Below, in pieces: positions 15,877 through 23,885 of a DNA stretch of 64,000 bases. Source of the DNA: Streptomyces rugosispiralis (GTDB lineage: Bacteria > Actinomycetota > Actinomycetes > Streptomycetales > Streptomycetaceae); NCBI RefSeq assembly GCF_024505145.1, contig NZ_JANIAA010000030.1:1-64000 (forward strand). Reading direction: 5' to 3'. The stretch's first letter is position 1. Every line of letters begins with the position of its first letter. The notes beneath the pieces are model-generated. The model was not told where the DNA came from. It made no database searches and was given only the letters and a program-made list of their open reading frames with translations. The position numbers and the translations under genes are program-made.

Positions 15877-17655
15877 CTAGCGGGTCTTGGCCGCGGCGGT
15901 GCGGTCGTCCGCCCCGGCCGCGCCGTCCGCGTTCTCGGACGGGGAGTCGCCGTCGGACGGGGTCGCCGGGCCGATGCGGATCTCGAACTCGCCCGCGTAC
16001 TTCTCATGACCGGCGATGACCGCCATCTCGACGGCCTCCTCGCCCTTCTCGCCCCGGACGATCAGCGGATCGCGGCGGAGATCCTTCAGCAGTGCCCAGC
16101 ACAGCCCCACCATCACCAGCGTGAAGGGGGCCGCCACCAGGATCGTCAGGTTCTGCAACCCGGTGAGGGCGTCGCCCCCACCACCGCCGATCAGCAGCAT
16201 GACGGCCGCCACCGCGCCGGTGACCACGCCCCAGAAGACGACCACGAAGCGGGTCGGCTCGAAGGCGCCCTTCTGCGAGAGCGTGCCCATCACGATGGAC
16301 GCCGCGTCGGCGCCGGAGACGAAGAAGATGCCGACGAGGATCATCACCAGCACGCTCATCACACCGGCGATCGGGTACTGCTCCAGCACCCCGAACAGCT
16401 GCCCCTCGGGGGTGGATTCCTTCCCCAGCCGCCCCGCGGCCTGAAGCTTCATCGACGAGCCGCCGAAGATGGCGAACCAGATCAGGCTCACGGTGCTCGG
16501 GACCAGGATCACGCCGCCCACGAACTGCCGGATGGTGCGGCCGCGGCTGATCCGGGCGATGAACATGCCCACGAACGGCGTCCAGGAGATCCACCAGGCC
16601 CAGTAGAAGACCGTCCAGCTGCTCAGCCAGTCCGCGACCGACTTGCCGCCGGTGGCCTCGGTGCGGCCCACCAGCTGCGGCAGATCGCCGACGTAGGAGC
16701 CGATCGAGGTCGGCAGCAGATCGAGGATGATGATGGTCGGGCCCGCCACGAAGACGAAGACCGCGAGGAAGAGCGCCAGCACCATATTGATGTTGGACAG
16801 CCACTGGATGCCCTTGGCGACACCCGAGACGGCGGACGCGATGAAGGCGGCCGTGAGGACCGCGATGACGGCGACCAGCAGCCCGGTGCCCACGTCGCTC
16901 TTCCAGCCCAGCACCTCGATACCGCTGCCGATCTGCAGCGCGCCGAGGCCGAGCGAGGCGGCGGAGCCGAAGAGCGTGGCGAAGATGGCCAGGATGTCGA
17001 TGACCCGGCCGCCCCAGCCGTTGGCGTTCTTGGAGCCGATGAGGGGCGTGAAGACCGCGCTGATGGTCTGCCGGCGGCCGCGGCGGAAGGTGCTGTACGC
17101 GATGGCCAGGCCGACGACCGCGTAGATGGCCCAGGGGTGCAGCGTCCAGTGGAAGAGCGTGGTGGACATCGCGGTCTGCATCTTCTCGGCCGCGGTGCCG
17201 GGATCGGTCCCGGGCGGCGGGGTCATGAAGTGCGACAGCGGCTCGCTCACGCCGTAGAACATCAAACCGATGCCCATGCCCGCGCTGAACATCATCGCGA
17301 CCCATGAGACGGTGCGGAACTCGGGTTCCTCGCCCTCCTTGCCGAGGGTGATCTTGCCGTAGCGGCTCATGGCCAGCCAGAGGGCGAAGATCACGAATCC
17401 CGACGCGGCCAGGACGAAGGCCCATCCACCGTTGTGGATGAGCCCGGAGAGCATGCTGTCCGAGACTCTCTCCAGGGTGTCGCTGGCCACGGACCCCCAG
17501 ATGACGAAGGCGACCGTCAGCGCGGCGGAGACGCCGAAGACCACGCGGTCCGTCCGGGGGGTCCGATGGGGCCCGGCGGGGTCGGAGCCGGGAAGGTCCA
17601 CGGTCACCGGAGGATCGCCGCTGACGTCCCCCGTGGTTGTACCTGTCTGCGGCAC
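15877..17655 (-). CDS. BCCT family transporter (betaine/carnitine/choline)
   Basis: A 592-residue secondary transporter with about 12 membrane helices. The glycine-rich MFSAGMGIGLMFYGVSEP motif and the Trp-rich helix-8 segment WAWWISWTPFVGMFIARISRG mark the BCCT family, which imports quaternary ammonium compounds such as glycine betaine or choline with Na+ or H+. It has a charged, Pro-rich N-terminus and an acidic C-terminal tail of about 55 residues, regions that sense osmotic strain in relatives. The GTG at 17655 has GAAAGG about 8 bases upstream. It is remote from the choline oxidation genes at 56871-61133, but could supply choline or take up betaine directly. Confidence 0.93.
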   Translation of the reverse strand: MPQTGTTTGDVSGDPPVTVDLPGSDPAGPHRTPRTDRVVFGVSAALTVAFVIWGSVASDTLERVSDSMLSGLIHNGGWAFVLAASGFVIFALWLAMSRYGKITLGKEGEEPEFRTVSWVAMMFSAGMGIGLMFYGVSEPLSHFMTPPPGTDPGTAAEKMQTAMSTTLFHWTLHPWAIYAVVGLAIAYSTFRRGRRQTISAVFTPLIGSKNANGWGGRVIDILAIFATLFGSAASLGLGALQIGSGIEVLGWKSDVGTGLLVAVIAVLTAAFIASAVSGVAKGIQWLSNINMVLALFLAVFVFVAGPTIIILDLLPTSIGSYVGDLPQLVGRTEATGGKSVADWLSSWTVFYWAWWISWTPFVGMFIARISRGRTIRQFVGGVILVPSTVSLIWFAIFGGSSMKLQAAGRLGKESTPEGQLFGVLEQYPIAGVMSVLVMILVGIFFVSGADAASIVMGTLSQKGAFEPTRFVVVFWGVVTGAVAAVMLLIGGGGGDALTGLQNLTILVAAPFTLVMVGLCWALLKDLRRDPLIVRGEKGEEAVEMAVIAGHEKYAGEFEIRIGPATPSDGDSPSENADGAAGADDRTAAAKTR

Positions 17656-17722
17656 GCAAAAGACCTTTCACTGGGGGTTTATCCGACGGATTTCCGGCTA
17701 CCCAGTACCCGGAGATGCATGC

Positions 17723-17742
17723 CACCGGCCATACGGCCGGTG
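17723..17742 (-). terminator. Hairpin terminator after the M14 carboxypeptidase gene
   Basis: Perfect 8-bp stem CACCGGCC / GGCCGGTG with an ATAC loop. It is downstream of the M14 gene and also lies in the 5' leader of the BCCT gene. Confidence 0.6.
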
Positions 17743-17762
17743 TTCTCGTGTGCCGTCAGGGC

Positions 17763-17820
17763 GTCAGGTCAGCGCCGTCAAAGGTGTCAGGTCAGCACCG
17801 TCGGGGCGTCATATCAGCAC
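17763..17820. repeat. 22-23-bp tandem repeat, 2.5 copies
   Basis: GTCAGGTCAGCGCCGTC recurs at 17763 and 17786, and a diverged partial copy (GTCATATCAGCAC) at 17808 runs into the 3' end of the M14 gene. Confidence 0.6.
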
Positions 17821-19136
17821 GTGTCCACCGGCTGCCCCGCGGTGAGGTGGTACGCGGCACGGCCGTCCAGCAGCAGTGGCACCAGCGCGCGGGCCGACTG
17901 CCGCAATGGTACGAAGGCGCTTCCGTCACCCTTGACGCGGTGCGCCGTCACCCCGTGCAGGGCCAGTTCGTCCCGCACCTCGCCGTAACTCTCGGCGTCC
18001 AGCCGGTAGCCGCACGGCGGATCCTCGAGGACCGTGTCCTCCTCCGGCGGTTCGTTGTCGGCGCCGCCGAGGTGGACCGGGCCCCGGTCCGCGTACCCGG
18101 CCAGCCGCGCCGCCGTCGTGGCCGCCTCGATCCGGGCGCGCCGCTGGGTGATGAAGTCGAAGGCGCCGTTCAGCGCGGCCAGGTGGGAGCCCACCCGACG
18201 GCGGTTGTTGAGGGCGGGGTCGGCCTTCTCGGCGTCGGTGAGCGGGTCGACCCGGGTCTCGACCAGCAGCCCGACGGCGTTCTTGACGCCCGCGGTGTTG
18301 CGCAGGATCCGCTCCTGGCCGTCGCCTGCCACCTGCTTGACCGGCTCACCGGTCTCGGGGTCGGTCCAGATGCCGTAGACGCCGGTGGTGTGGCCCGCGG
18401 CCTCGACGCTCGGGCGCACATAGGCGTCCGACAGGGTGCGCGCCTCGCGGTGCACCGGGCCCGCGGTGTTGAGGTTGCGCGGCCACAGCGCCAGCAGGTC
18501 CTTCACGTAGTACGGGGCGGTGGCGCCGTACTCGTGCAGGTCGTAGACGGTGTCCGGGCGCCAGTCGCGGATGACGCCCGCCATCGCGCGGGACTCGGCG
18601 CTGGAGAGCGCGATGTGGTCGCGGTTGATGTCCACGCCGTCGGAGTTGCCGCGGGTGTCGGCGGCGCGGCCGTCGGGGTTGGCGGTCGGGACGACGAGCA
18701 CCTGGGTGCGCTCCAGGAAGCGCCGCGTCCGGCCGTCCTTGGCGTAGGCGAGGTCGCGGATGGTGGTCAGACACGCCTCGCGGCCGGAGGGCTCGTCGCC
18801 GTGCTGGGAGCAGATCAGCAGCAGGACGTTGCCGCGCGCGGCACGGGCCGGATCGGCGGGCGCGGCCGGTGCGCCGATCCGCACCAGCCGCAGCGGCCGC
18901 CCCTGCGCGGTGGCGCCGATCCGGTCGACGGCGACGCGCGGTGCGGCCTTGTCGACCGCCGCGAGGAAGTCCGCCTCCTCGTCCTGGCCGGTCCACCGTG
19001 CGCCATGGCTGATCTCGAACCCCGTACGCGGCGGGCGCTGTTCGGCCCGTGCGGGCGCGCTGAGGAACGACCCGGTCAGCAGCGCACCGATCGCGCCACA
19101 GGCGGCGCCGCGGATGAGGGGGGACCGCGAGAACAC
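17814..19136 (-). CDS. Secreted M14 family zinc carboxypeptidase
   Basis: A 440-residue exported metallopeptidase. The zinc ligands are His112 and Glu115 (CSQHGDEPSGREACL) and His201 (YDLHEYG); the catalytic Glu is Glu293 (LVETRVD). The GTG at 19136 follows a strong AGGAGGT site and gives a clean signal peptide (FSRSPLIRG, a hydrophobic core, then SAPARA). Longer starts have no such support and would bury the signal. It should remove C-terminal residues from peptides or muropeptides outside the cell. It is downstream of the S15-like peptidase on the same strand, behind that gene's terminator. Confidence 0.88.
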   Translation of the reverse strand: MFSRSPLIRGAACGAIGALLTGSFLSAPARAEQRPPRTGFEISHGARWTGQDEEADFLAAVDKAAPRVAVDRIGATAQGRPLRLVRIGAPAAPADPARAARGNVLLLICSQHGDEPSGREACLTTIRDLAYAKDGRTRRFLERTQVLVVPTANPDGRAADTRGNSDGVDINRDHIALSSAESRAMAGVIRDWRPDTVYDLHEYGATAPYYVKDLLALWPRNLNTAGPVHREARTLSDAYVRPSVEAAGHTTGVYGIWTDPETGEPVKQVAGDGQERILRNTAGVKNAVGLLVETRVDPLTDAEKADPALNNRRRVGSHLAALNGAFDFITQRRARIEAATTAARLAGYADRGPVHLGGADNEPPEEDTVLEDPPCGYRLDAESYGEVRDELALHGVTAHRVKGDGSAFVPLRQSARALVPLLLDGRAAYHLTAGQPVDTC

Positions 19137-19203
19137 GAAGGACCTCCTGGGGTGAGGGGATGCGGGGGCGATATCGGTGACGGCGTCCTGCCGGGCCCGC
19201 CGT

Positions 19204-19237
19204 CGGTGGGCCCCCGCGCGGCGGCGGGGGCCCACCG
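19204..19237 (-). terminator. Perfect 14-bp hairpin terminator
   Basis: CGGTGGGCCCCCGC / GCGGGGGCCCACCG with a 6-base loop, 8 bases beyond the stop of the S15-like peptidase gene. Confidence 0.85.
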
Positions 19238-19244
19238 GCGCGGG

Positions 19245-21263
19245 TCAGTCGTGGGTGGACACGGACGGCAGCGGGGCGCGGTGGTGCGGGGCCCGTACGC
19301 CCTTCAGGGGCGGTGCGGCCGCCGTGCGCGAGGGGGCGGCCGCGGCCTTCGGGGCGCCGCCGACCAGCGGCAGACGGGCCGAGGTGCGGGGCAGGTCCAG
19401 GGTCAGCCGCGGGGTGGTGGACGGCGGTTCGATCAGGCCCGCGTCGGTACCGGCGATGATCAGGCCGAGGCGGTGACCGGCCGGGACCACATGGTCGGTC
19501 GCCGCGAGGTCGAGGGTGATGGTGTACGCCTTGCCCGGGGTCAGCGCACGGCCCTTGCCGTCGTCCGTGAAGTGACCGAGGTCGGCCCAGCCCCGGCTGA
19601 AGACCGTGTAGTCCACGTCCTCCTTGTCGGCGGCGGTCTCCTTGAAGCAGGCGCTGTCGCCCGCCCTGCTGCTGCCCCAGCAGGTGCGCCGGTCGAGGGT
19701 GGTGATCCCCTCCCCCGCCGCCGTGTAGTCGCGGATGGTGGCCGGGCCGAGGTCGACCAGGACCGCGGAGAGATGGGCGCTGGTGGTGGAGGGCGTGGCG
19801 GTGACGGTGACCGTGCCGGAACCGGACAGCCGCAGGTCCTTCGTGAGCGGACCGGTGGTGAAGCCCGCCTTGCCGGGCGTCGAGGTGTCGATCGCCGCGG
19901 ACCAGTCGGCCTCGCTCAGCGCGGGGTCGTCGGTGAAGGTCTCGGTCGAGCCGGGCTCGGCCGGCTCGGTGCCGAGCACGCCCACTCCCGCGCCGGCGCC
20001 GCCGCGCGGGCGCAGGGTCGTCTGCCGGGTGCCGGAGGGCGGCCAGACCCGGTCGGTGGACCACTGGTCGGGAGCGCGCTCGATGTCGGCCATCGGCTCG
20101 CGCTCGATGCCGTTGTCGATGCCGAGAAGGTAGTGGTCGAACCAGCGGTGCAGAGTGCGCACCCACTCCCCGCGCCGGAAGTCGAACGGGTCGACGTGCC
20201 CGGCCTGGGAGAGCCAGATCTTGCGCTCGACGCCCGCGTCGGTGAGGGCGTTCCACCACTGGCCGAGGTGCTTGGTGCGGACGTTGAGGTCCTGCGCCCC
20301 GTGAACGGCGAAGACGCTGGCCCGCACCTTGTCCACGTCCGGGACGTAAGAGCGGTCGGTCCACAGATCGGTCCAGTCGCCATTGCGCGGGGCGCCCTCG
20401 ACGAGACGTTTCTGTACGGCGGCGCAGCGGGCGTGGGCGCCATCGCTCTCGACGGCGTCCGAGAGCCCGTCGGGGCCGGAGTCGAAGAGCGCGGCGCCCT
20501 TGGCGAAGTAGTAGTCGTACCAGGAGGAGATGGCGCCGATGGGCACGACGGTCTTGAGCCCCTTGACGCCGGTGGCGGCGACCCCGTTGGCGATGGTGCC
20601 GTCGTAGCTCTTGCCGATCATGCCGGTGGCGCCGTTGGTCCAGCTCGCCTTGGTCCGCTCCCCGCCGGCGCGGGTGCGGTACGCGGTCCCGCGGCCGTTC
20701 AGCCAGTCGACCACGGCCTTGGCGGAGAGGATGTCGGAACGGCCGCCGACGTCCACACAGCCGTCGGAGCGGTTGGTCCCGGCGAGGTCGACCAGGACGG
20801 TGGCGTAGCCGCGCGGTACGAAGTAGTTGTCGTAGAAGAGCGGGAACTGGACCGGATTCCCGGCCGCGTCATAGGTCTTGGTCTGGCTCTCGTTGCCGCG
20901 CCCGCAGCAGGAGTAGTACGGGCTGGCGTCCATGATGACGGGGACGCGACGGCCTTGAGCTGCGGGTTCGCGCGGCCGCACGATGTCGACGGCGACCCGG
21001 TCGGTCCGTCCGTCCGCGTCGCCGTCGATCGTGGTGTCCACCCATACGGATTCGCGGATGGCGTTCTCGTAGGAGTAGACGGGTCTGCTTTCTGATGGGA
21101 TTTCCGCCTTGCTGTCCGATCTGCTCGGCGCGGCGGAAGCGGCGTGGGCGGCCGGGGCGCCGAGCGGTGGCAGCAGCGAAACGGCGGCGGCGACCAGCGC
21201 GGTGACCGCCGACAGCACGAGTGTGGTCCAGGGGATGCGGGATCTCCGCGTCTGTAGCAGCAC
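19245..21263 (-). CDS. Secreted CocE/Xaa-Pro dipeptidyl-peptidase (S15-like)
   Basis: An alpha/beta hydrolase of the CocE/X-Pro dipeptidyl-peptidase group with a C-terminal jelly-roll domain. The nucleophile Ser is in GKSYDG, the Asp in VHGAQDLNV and the His in AGHVDPFDF. Typical family motifs include DASPYYSCCGR and VLVDLAGTNRSDGC. I favour the GTG at 21263 (672 residues), which places a basic n-region (QTRRSR) and hydrophobic core ending PAAHA at the N-terminus. The frame stays open to 21341, which would put 26 residues before the signal. It probably releases X-Pro dipeptides outside the cell, in keeping with the M14 and M1 peptidase neighbours. Confidence 0.85.
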   Translation of the reverse strand: MLLQTRRSRIPWTTLVLSAVTALVAAAVSLLPPLGAPAAHAASAAPSRSDSKAEIPSESRPVYSYENAIRESVWVDTTIDGDADGRTDRVAVDIVRPREPAAQGRRVPVIMDASPYYSCCGRGNESQTKTYDAAGNPVQFPLFYDNYFVPRGYATVLVDLAGTNRSDGCVDVGGRSDILSAKAVVDWLNGRGTAYRTRAGGERTKASWTNGATGMIGKSYDGTIANGVAATGVKGLKTVVPIGAISSWYDYYFAKGAALFDSGPDGLSDAVESDGAHARCAAVQKRLVEGAPRNGDWTDLWTDRSYVPDVDKVRASVFAVHGAQDLNVRTKHLGQWWNALTDAGVERKIWLSQAGHVDPFDFRRGEWVRTLHRWFDHYLLGIDNGIEREPMADIERAPDQWSTDRVWPPSGTRQTTLRPRGGAGAGVGVLGTEPAEPGSTETFTDDPALSEADWSAAIDTSTPGKAGFTTGPLTKDLRLSGSGTVTVTATPSTTSAHLSAVLVDLGPATIRDYTAAGEGITTLDRRTCWGSSRAGDSACFKETAADKEDVDYTVFSRGWADLGHFTDDGKGRALTPGKAYTITLDLAATDHVVPAGHRLGLIIAGTDAGLIEPPSTTPRLTLDLPRTSARLPLVGGAPKAAAAPSRTAAAPPLKGVRAPHHRAPLPSVSTHD

Positions 21264-21432
21264 GGGCGGACGGTAGCGCGAGTCAACTCCTGTACAGAAG
21301 AGGGCGATACGTGTCCTGGGCATGTCCGGGTCGATGCGCATTGCGTCCGGATGTCGATTGGATGTCGGACGGCGTGATGGACGTGAGGTGCGTGTGAGGA
21401 GTACATAAGGTCACGAGTGATCGTTCTCCCCT

Positions 21433-21450
21433 ACGAGTTGGAGGACTCGT
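21433..21450 (+). promoter_or_regulatory. Hairpin presenting the Shine-Dalgarno of the M1 peptidase gene
   Basis: Perfect 6-bp stem ACGAGT / ACTCGT with the loop TGGAGG. The ribosome-binding site GGAGG lies in the loop, and the first two bases of the GTG start (21449) lie in the 3' arm. Confidence 0.55.
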
Positions 21451-22939
21451 GCGTCACCACAGACTCCTCGTTCCGGGCGCGGCCGTGGCCTGCCTGCTGC
21501 TGGCGATCCCGGCATCGGCGGCCGATCCCACGCCGGGCGCCCCCGGCATCGGGGACTCCTACTACCCCACGTACGGCAACGGCGGATACGACGTCTCCCA
21601 TTACGACCTGCGGCTGAAGTACCAGCCGAAGACGGACCGGCTGGAGGGCACGGCGACGATCGTGGCCGACGCCCGGCAGGACCTGTCCCGGTTCAACCTG
21701 GACTTCGCGCTCGATGTGAGCGAGGTGCTGGTGGGCGGCAAGAAGGCCGCCTTCGCGGCGACCGGCGACCATGAGCTGGAGATCACCCCGGCCACGCCGC
21801 TGACCTCCGGCCGCCCCTTCACCGTCGTCGTGCGCTACAGCGGTACGCCCTCGAAGGTCGTGGCGAGCGGTTTCACCTCCTGGCTGCGCACCCCGGACGG
21901 CGGGATCGCGGCCAATGAGCCGGAGTCGGCGTGGTGGTGGTTCCCGAGCAATGACCATCCGCTGGACAAGGCCACTTACGACGTGTCGGTGGCGGTGCCG
22001 GACGGAACGCAGGCGCTCAGTAACGGCACCCTGCAGTCCACCAGCTCCAAGCTGGGCTGGACCCGCTACAACTGGCGCTCCAGCAAGCCGCAGGCCACGT
22101 ATCTGGCCACGCTGGCGGTCGGCAAGTTCGACATCACGACGGACACCACCGCCAACGGTCTGCCGGTGATCAACGCCTACAGCAAGGACCTCGGGAACAA
22201 CGCGGGGGCGGCGCGGGCGAGCGTGGAGCGGACGGCGGAGATCGTGGACTGGGAGTCCACGGTCTTCGGCCCGTACCCCTTCGACGCGCTGGGCGGCTAT
22301 GTGCCCAATGTGCCCACGGGCTACGCGCTGGAGACCCAGACCCGGCCGTTCTACAGCCCGAAGGGGTTCGCCAAGGGCGCGAACACCTCGCTGGTCGTGC
22401 ATGAGCTGGCCCATCAGTGGTTCGGCGACAGCGTCTCGCTGAAGGACTGGCGCGACATCTGGATCAACGAGGGCTTCGCCAGCTACGCACAGTGGCTGTG
22501 GTCGGAGAAGGAGGGCGAGGGCACCGCACAGGAGCTGGCCGACTACACCTACGCCTCCTACCCGGCCGACGACCCCTTCTGGAAGGTCGAGCCGGGCGAC
22601 CCGGGGGCGGAGAACCAGTTCCATGACGCGGTGTACGACCGGGGCGCGCTGGCCCTCCAGGCGCTGCGGAACCACATCGGCGACAAGGACTTCTTCGCGA
22701 TCCTGAAGGGCTGGACGGCGGAGCACCGGTACGGGAACGCCTCCGTCAAGGACTTCGTGACCTATGCGGAGAAGGTGTCGGGCAAGCCGCTGGCCTCGCT
22801 CTTCGACACCTGGCTGTTCACCCCGTCGAAGCCGGCCGCGGCGAAGGCGCGGGCGGCGGAGGTGAGCCCGGACAAGGCTCCGGCGCGGCCGAAGTCATGG
22901 CAGCGGATCCAGGACACGCACAGCGCCCACCGGCTCTGA
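21449..22939 (+). CDS. Secreted M1 family aminopeptidase
   Basis: A 496-residue zinc metallopeptidase. The zinc motif is His318-Glu319-x2-His322 (VVHELAHQWFGD) with Glu341 as third ligand (WINEGFASY). The substrate N-terminus motif GYALETQTRP (Glu295) replaces the usual GAMEN. A signal peptide (RHHRLLVPGAAVACLLLAIPASA) indicates export. The C-terminal ERAP-like domain is absent, so this is a short M1 form. The start is a GTG whose Shine-Dalgarno is in a hairpin loop. It is divergent from the S15-like peptidase, and the three peptidases here probably cooperate in extracellular peptide breakdown. Confidence 0.9.
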   Translation: MRHHRLLVPGAAVACLLLAIPASAADPTPGAPGIGDSYYPTYGNGGYDVSHYDLRLKYQPKTDRLEGTATIVADARQDLSRFNLDFALDVSEVLVGGKKAAFAATGDHELEITPATPLTSGRPFTVVVRYSGTPSKVVASGFTSWLRTPDGGIAANEPESAWWWFPSNDHPLDKATYDVSVAVPDGTQALSNGTLQSTSSKLGWTRYNWRSSKPQATYLATLAVGKFDITTDTTANGLPVINAYSKDLGNNAGAARASVERTAEIVDWESTVFGPYPFDALGGYVPNVPTGYALETQTRPFYSPKGFAKGANTSLVVHELAHQWFGDSVSLKDWRDIWINEGFASYAQWLWSEKEGEGTAQELADYTYASYPADDPFWKVEPGDPGAENQFHDAVYDRGALALQALRNHIGDKDFFAILKGWTAEHRYGNASVKDFVTYAEKVSGKPLASLFDTWLFTPSKPAAAKARAAEVSPDKAPARPKSWQRIQDTHSAHRL

Positions 22940-22942
22940 GCC

Positions 22943-22961
22943 ACCCGGGCCTCGGCCGGGT
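22943..22961 (+). terminator. Hairpin terminator after the M1 peptidase gene
   Basis: ACCCGG / CCGGGT stem with a 7-base loop starting 4 bases after the stop. It lies between convergent genes. Confidence 0.55.
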
Positions 22962-23005
22962 CCCCCCACCCCGGCCGGGGCCCGGCACGCCACGGAAGCC
23001 ATTGA

Positions 23006-23866
23006 TCACGGCCGTCCGGCGCGGGCACGGCGCCGGGCCTCGCGGGCGATGGGGAGATAGCGCAGCCGCTCGGGCAGCAGCGGGACCACCACCCGCGCCG
23101 CCCTCCCGAACCACCGCAGCCGCCGCTCCTGCCCCCGCGTCCAGTCCAGCCCGATCGCCTCCCGCGCGTCCGGCGGCATCAGCCCGACGGTGAGGAACGC
23201 ACGGAAGCGGGTGAACAGCGGGCGCAGCAGCGGCCACAGCAGACGGAGCGGCAGCGCGCCCGGCGGGGGCACGGCCGCGTCGGGCGCGGCGAGTTCACGG
23301 GCGACGACGGTCGGTTCCAGCCGGTCCCGCACCATCGCGCGGTAGTAGGGCCAGAATTCCTCGACGGATCCCGGCATCTCGCGCTCGTCGATGCCCAGCA
23401 CCCGTCCGATCCGCAGCCATTCCGCGTACAGCCGCCGCTCCTCGGCCGCGGTGAAGGGGCGGGTGCCCAGATAGCGCTGGGCGCGCAGATAGACGGGGTA
23501 GCCCGTGGCGTGCACCCACGCGTAGACGGGCGGGTCCAGCGCCCGGTAGGGGCGGCCGTGCACGTCCACGCCCTGTATGGACGCGTGGAGCCTGCGCAGC
23601 CGGTGGCCCTCCGCCTCGGCCTCCGCACCGCCGTACACCCACAGCTGCACGGACCGCAGCGAGCGCTCCCCGCGCCCCCAGGGGTCGGTGCGGAAGACGG
23701 AGTGCTGGTCCACGCCCGCCCCGATGGCCGGATGCGCCACCTGCATGGTCATCGCGGCCGGCAGGGCGAGCACACTGCGCAGCTCCCCCGCCACGGCCCA
23801 CAGGATGCCGCCCGCAGGGGGCGGATCGTGGCCTGCGGCGGTGTGGCGGGGGCTCTGCGTGCTCAT
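23006..23866 (-). CDS. Oxygenase MpaB family protein (DUF2236)
   Basis: A 286-residue helical protein of the MpaB/latex-clearing-protein (DUF2236) family, whose members bind heme b. Typical features are ALPAAMTMQVAHPAIGAGVDQHS near the N-terminus (split here: HPAIGAGVDQHS), the R-SVQLWVYGG segment, and the YAWVHATGYPVYL motif with a conserved His. Related enzymes cleave or oxidise isoprenoid and lipid substrates, but most actinobacterial members have no known substrate. It follows the GH2 gene by 19 bases on the same strand and may be co-transcribed. Confidence 0.82.
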   Translation of the reverse strand: MSTQSPRHTAAGHDPPPAGGILWAVAGELRSVLALPAAMTMQVAHPAIGAGVDQHSVFRTDPWGRGERSLRSVQLWVYGGAEAEAEGHRLRRLHASIQGVDVHGRPYRALDPPVYAWVHATGYPVYLRAQRYLGTRPFTAAEERRLYAEWLRIGRVLGIDEREMPGSVEEFWPYYRAMVRDRLEPTVVARELAAPDAAVPPPGALPLRLLWPLLRPLFTRFRAFLTVGLMPPDAREAIGLDWTRGQERRLRWFGRAARVVVPLLPERLRYLPIAREARRRARAGRP

Positions 23867-23885
23867 GAGTCCATCGGTGGTGCGG

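Noticed and set aside
17637..21095. 1152-residue open frame on the plus strand
   Set aside because: It is the antisense shadow of the M14 and S15-like peptidase genes; composition is V/G/R-rich without domains, and the opposite strand has catalytic motifs and signal peptides.
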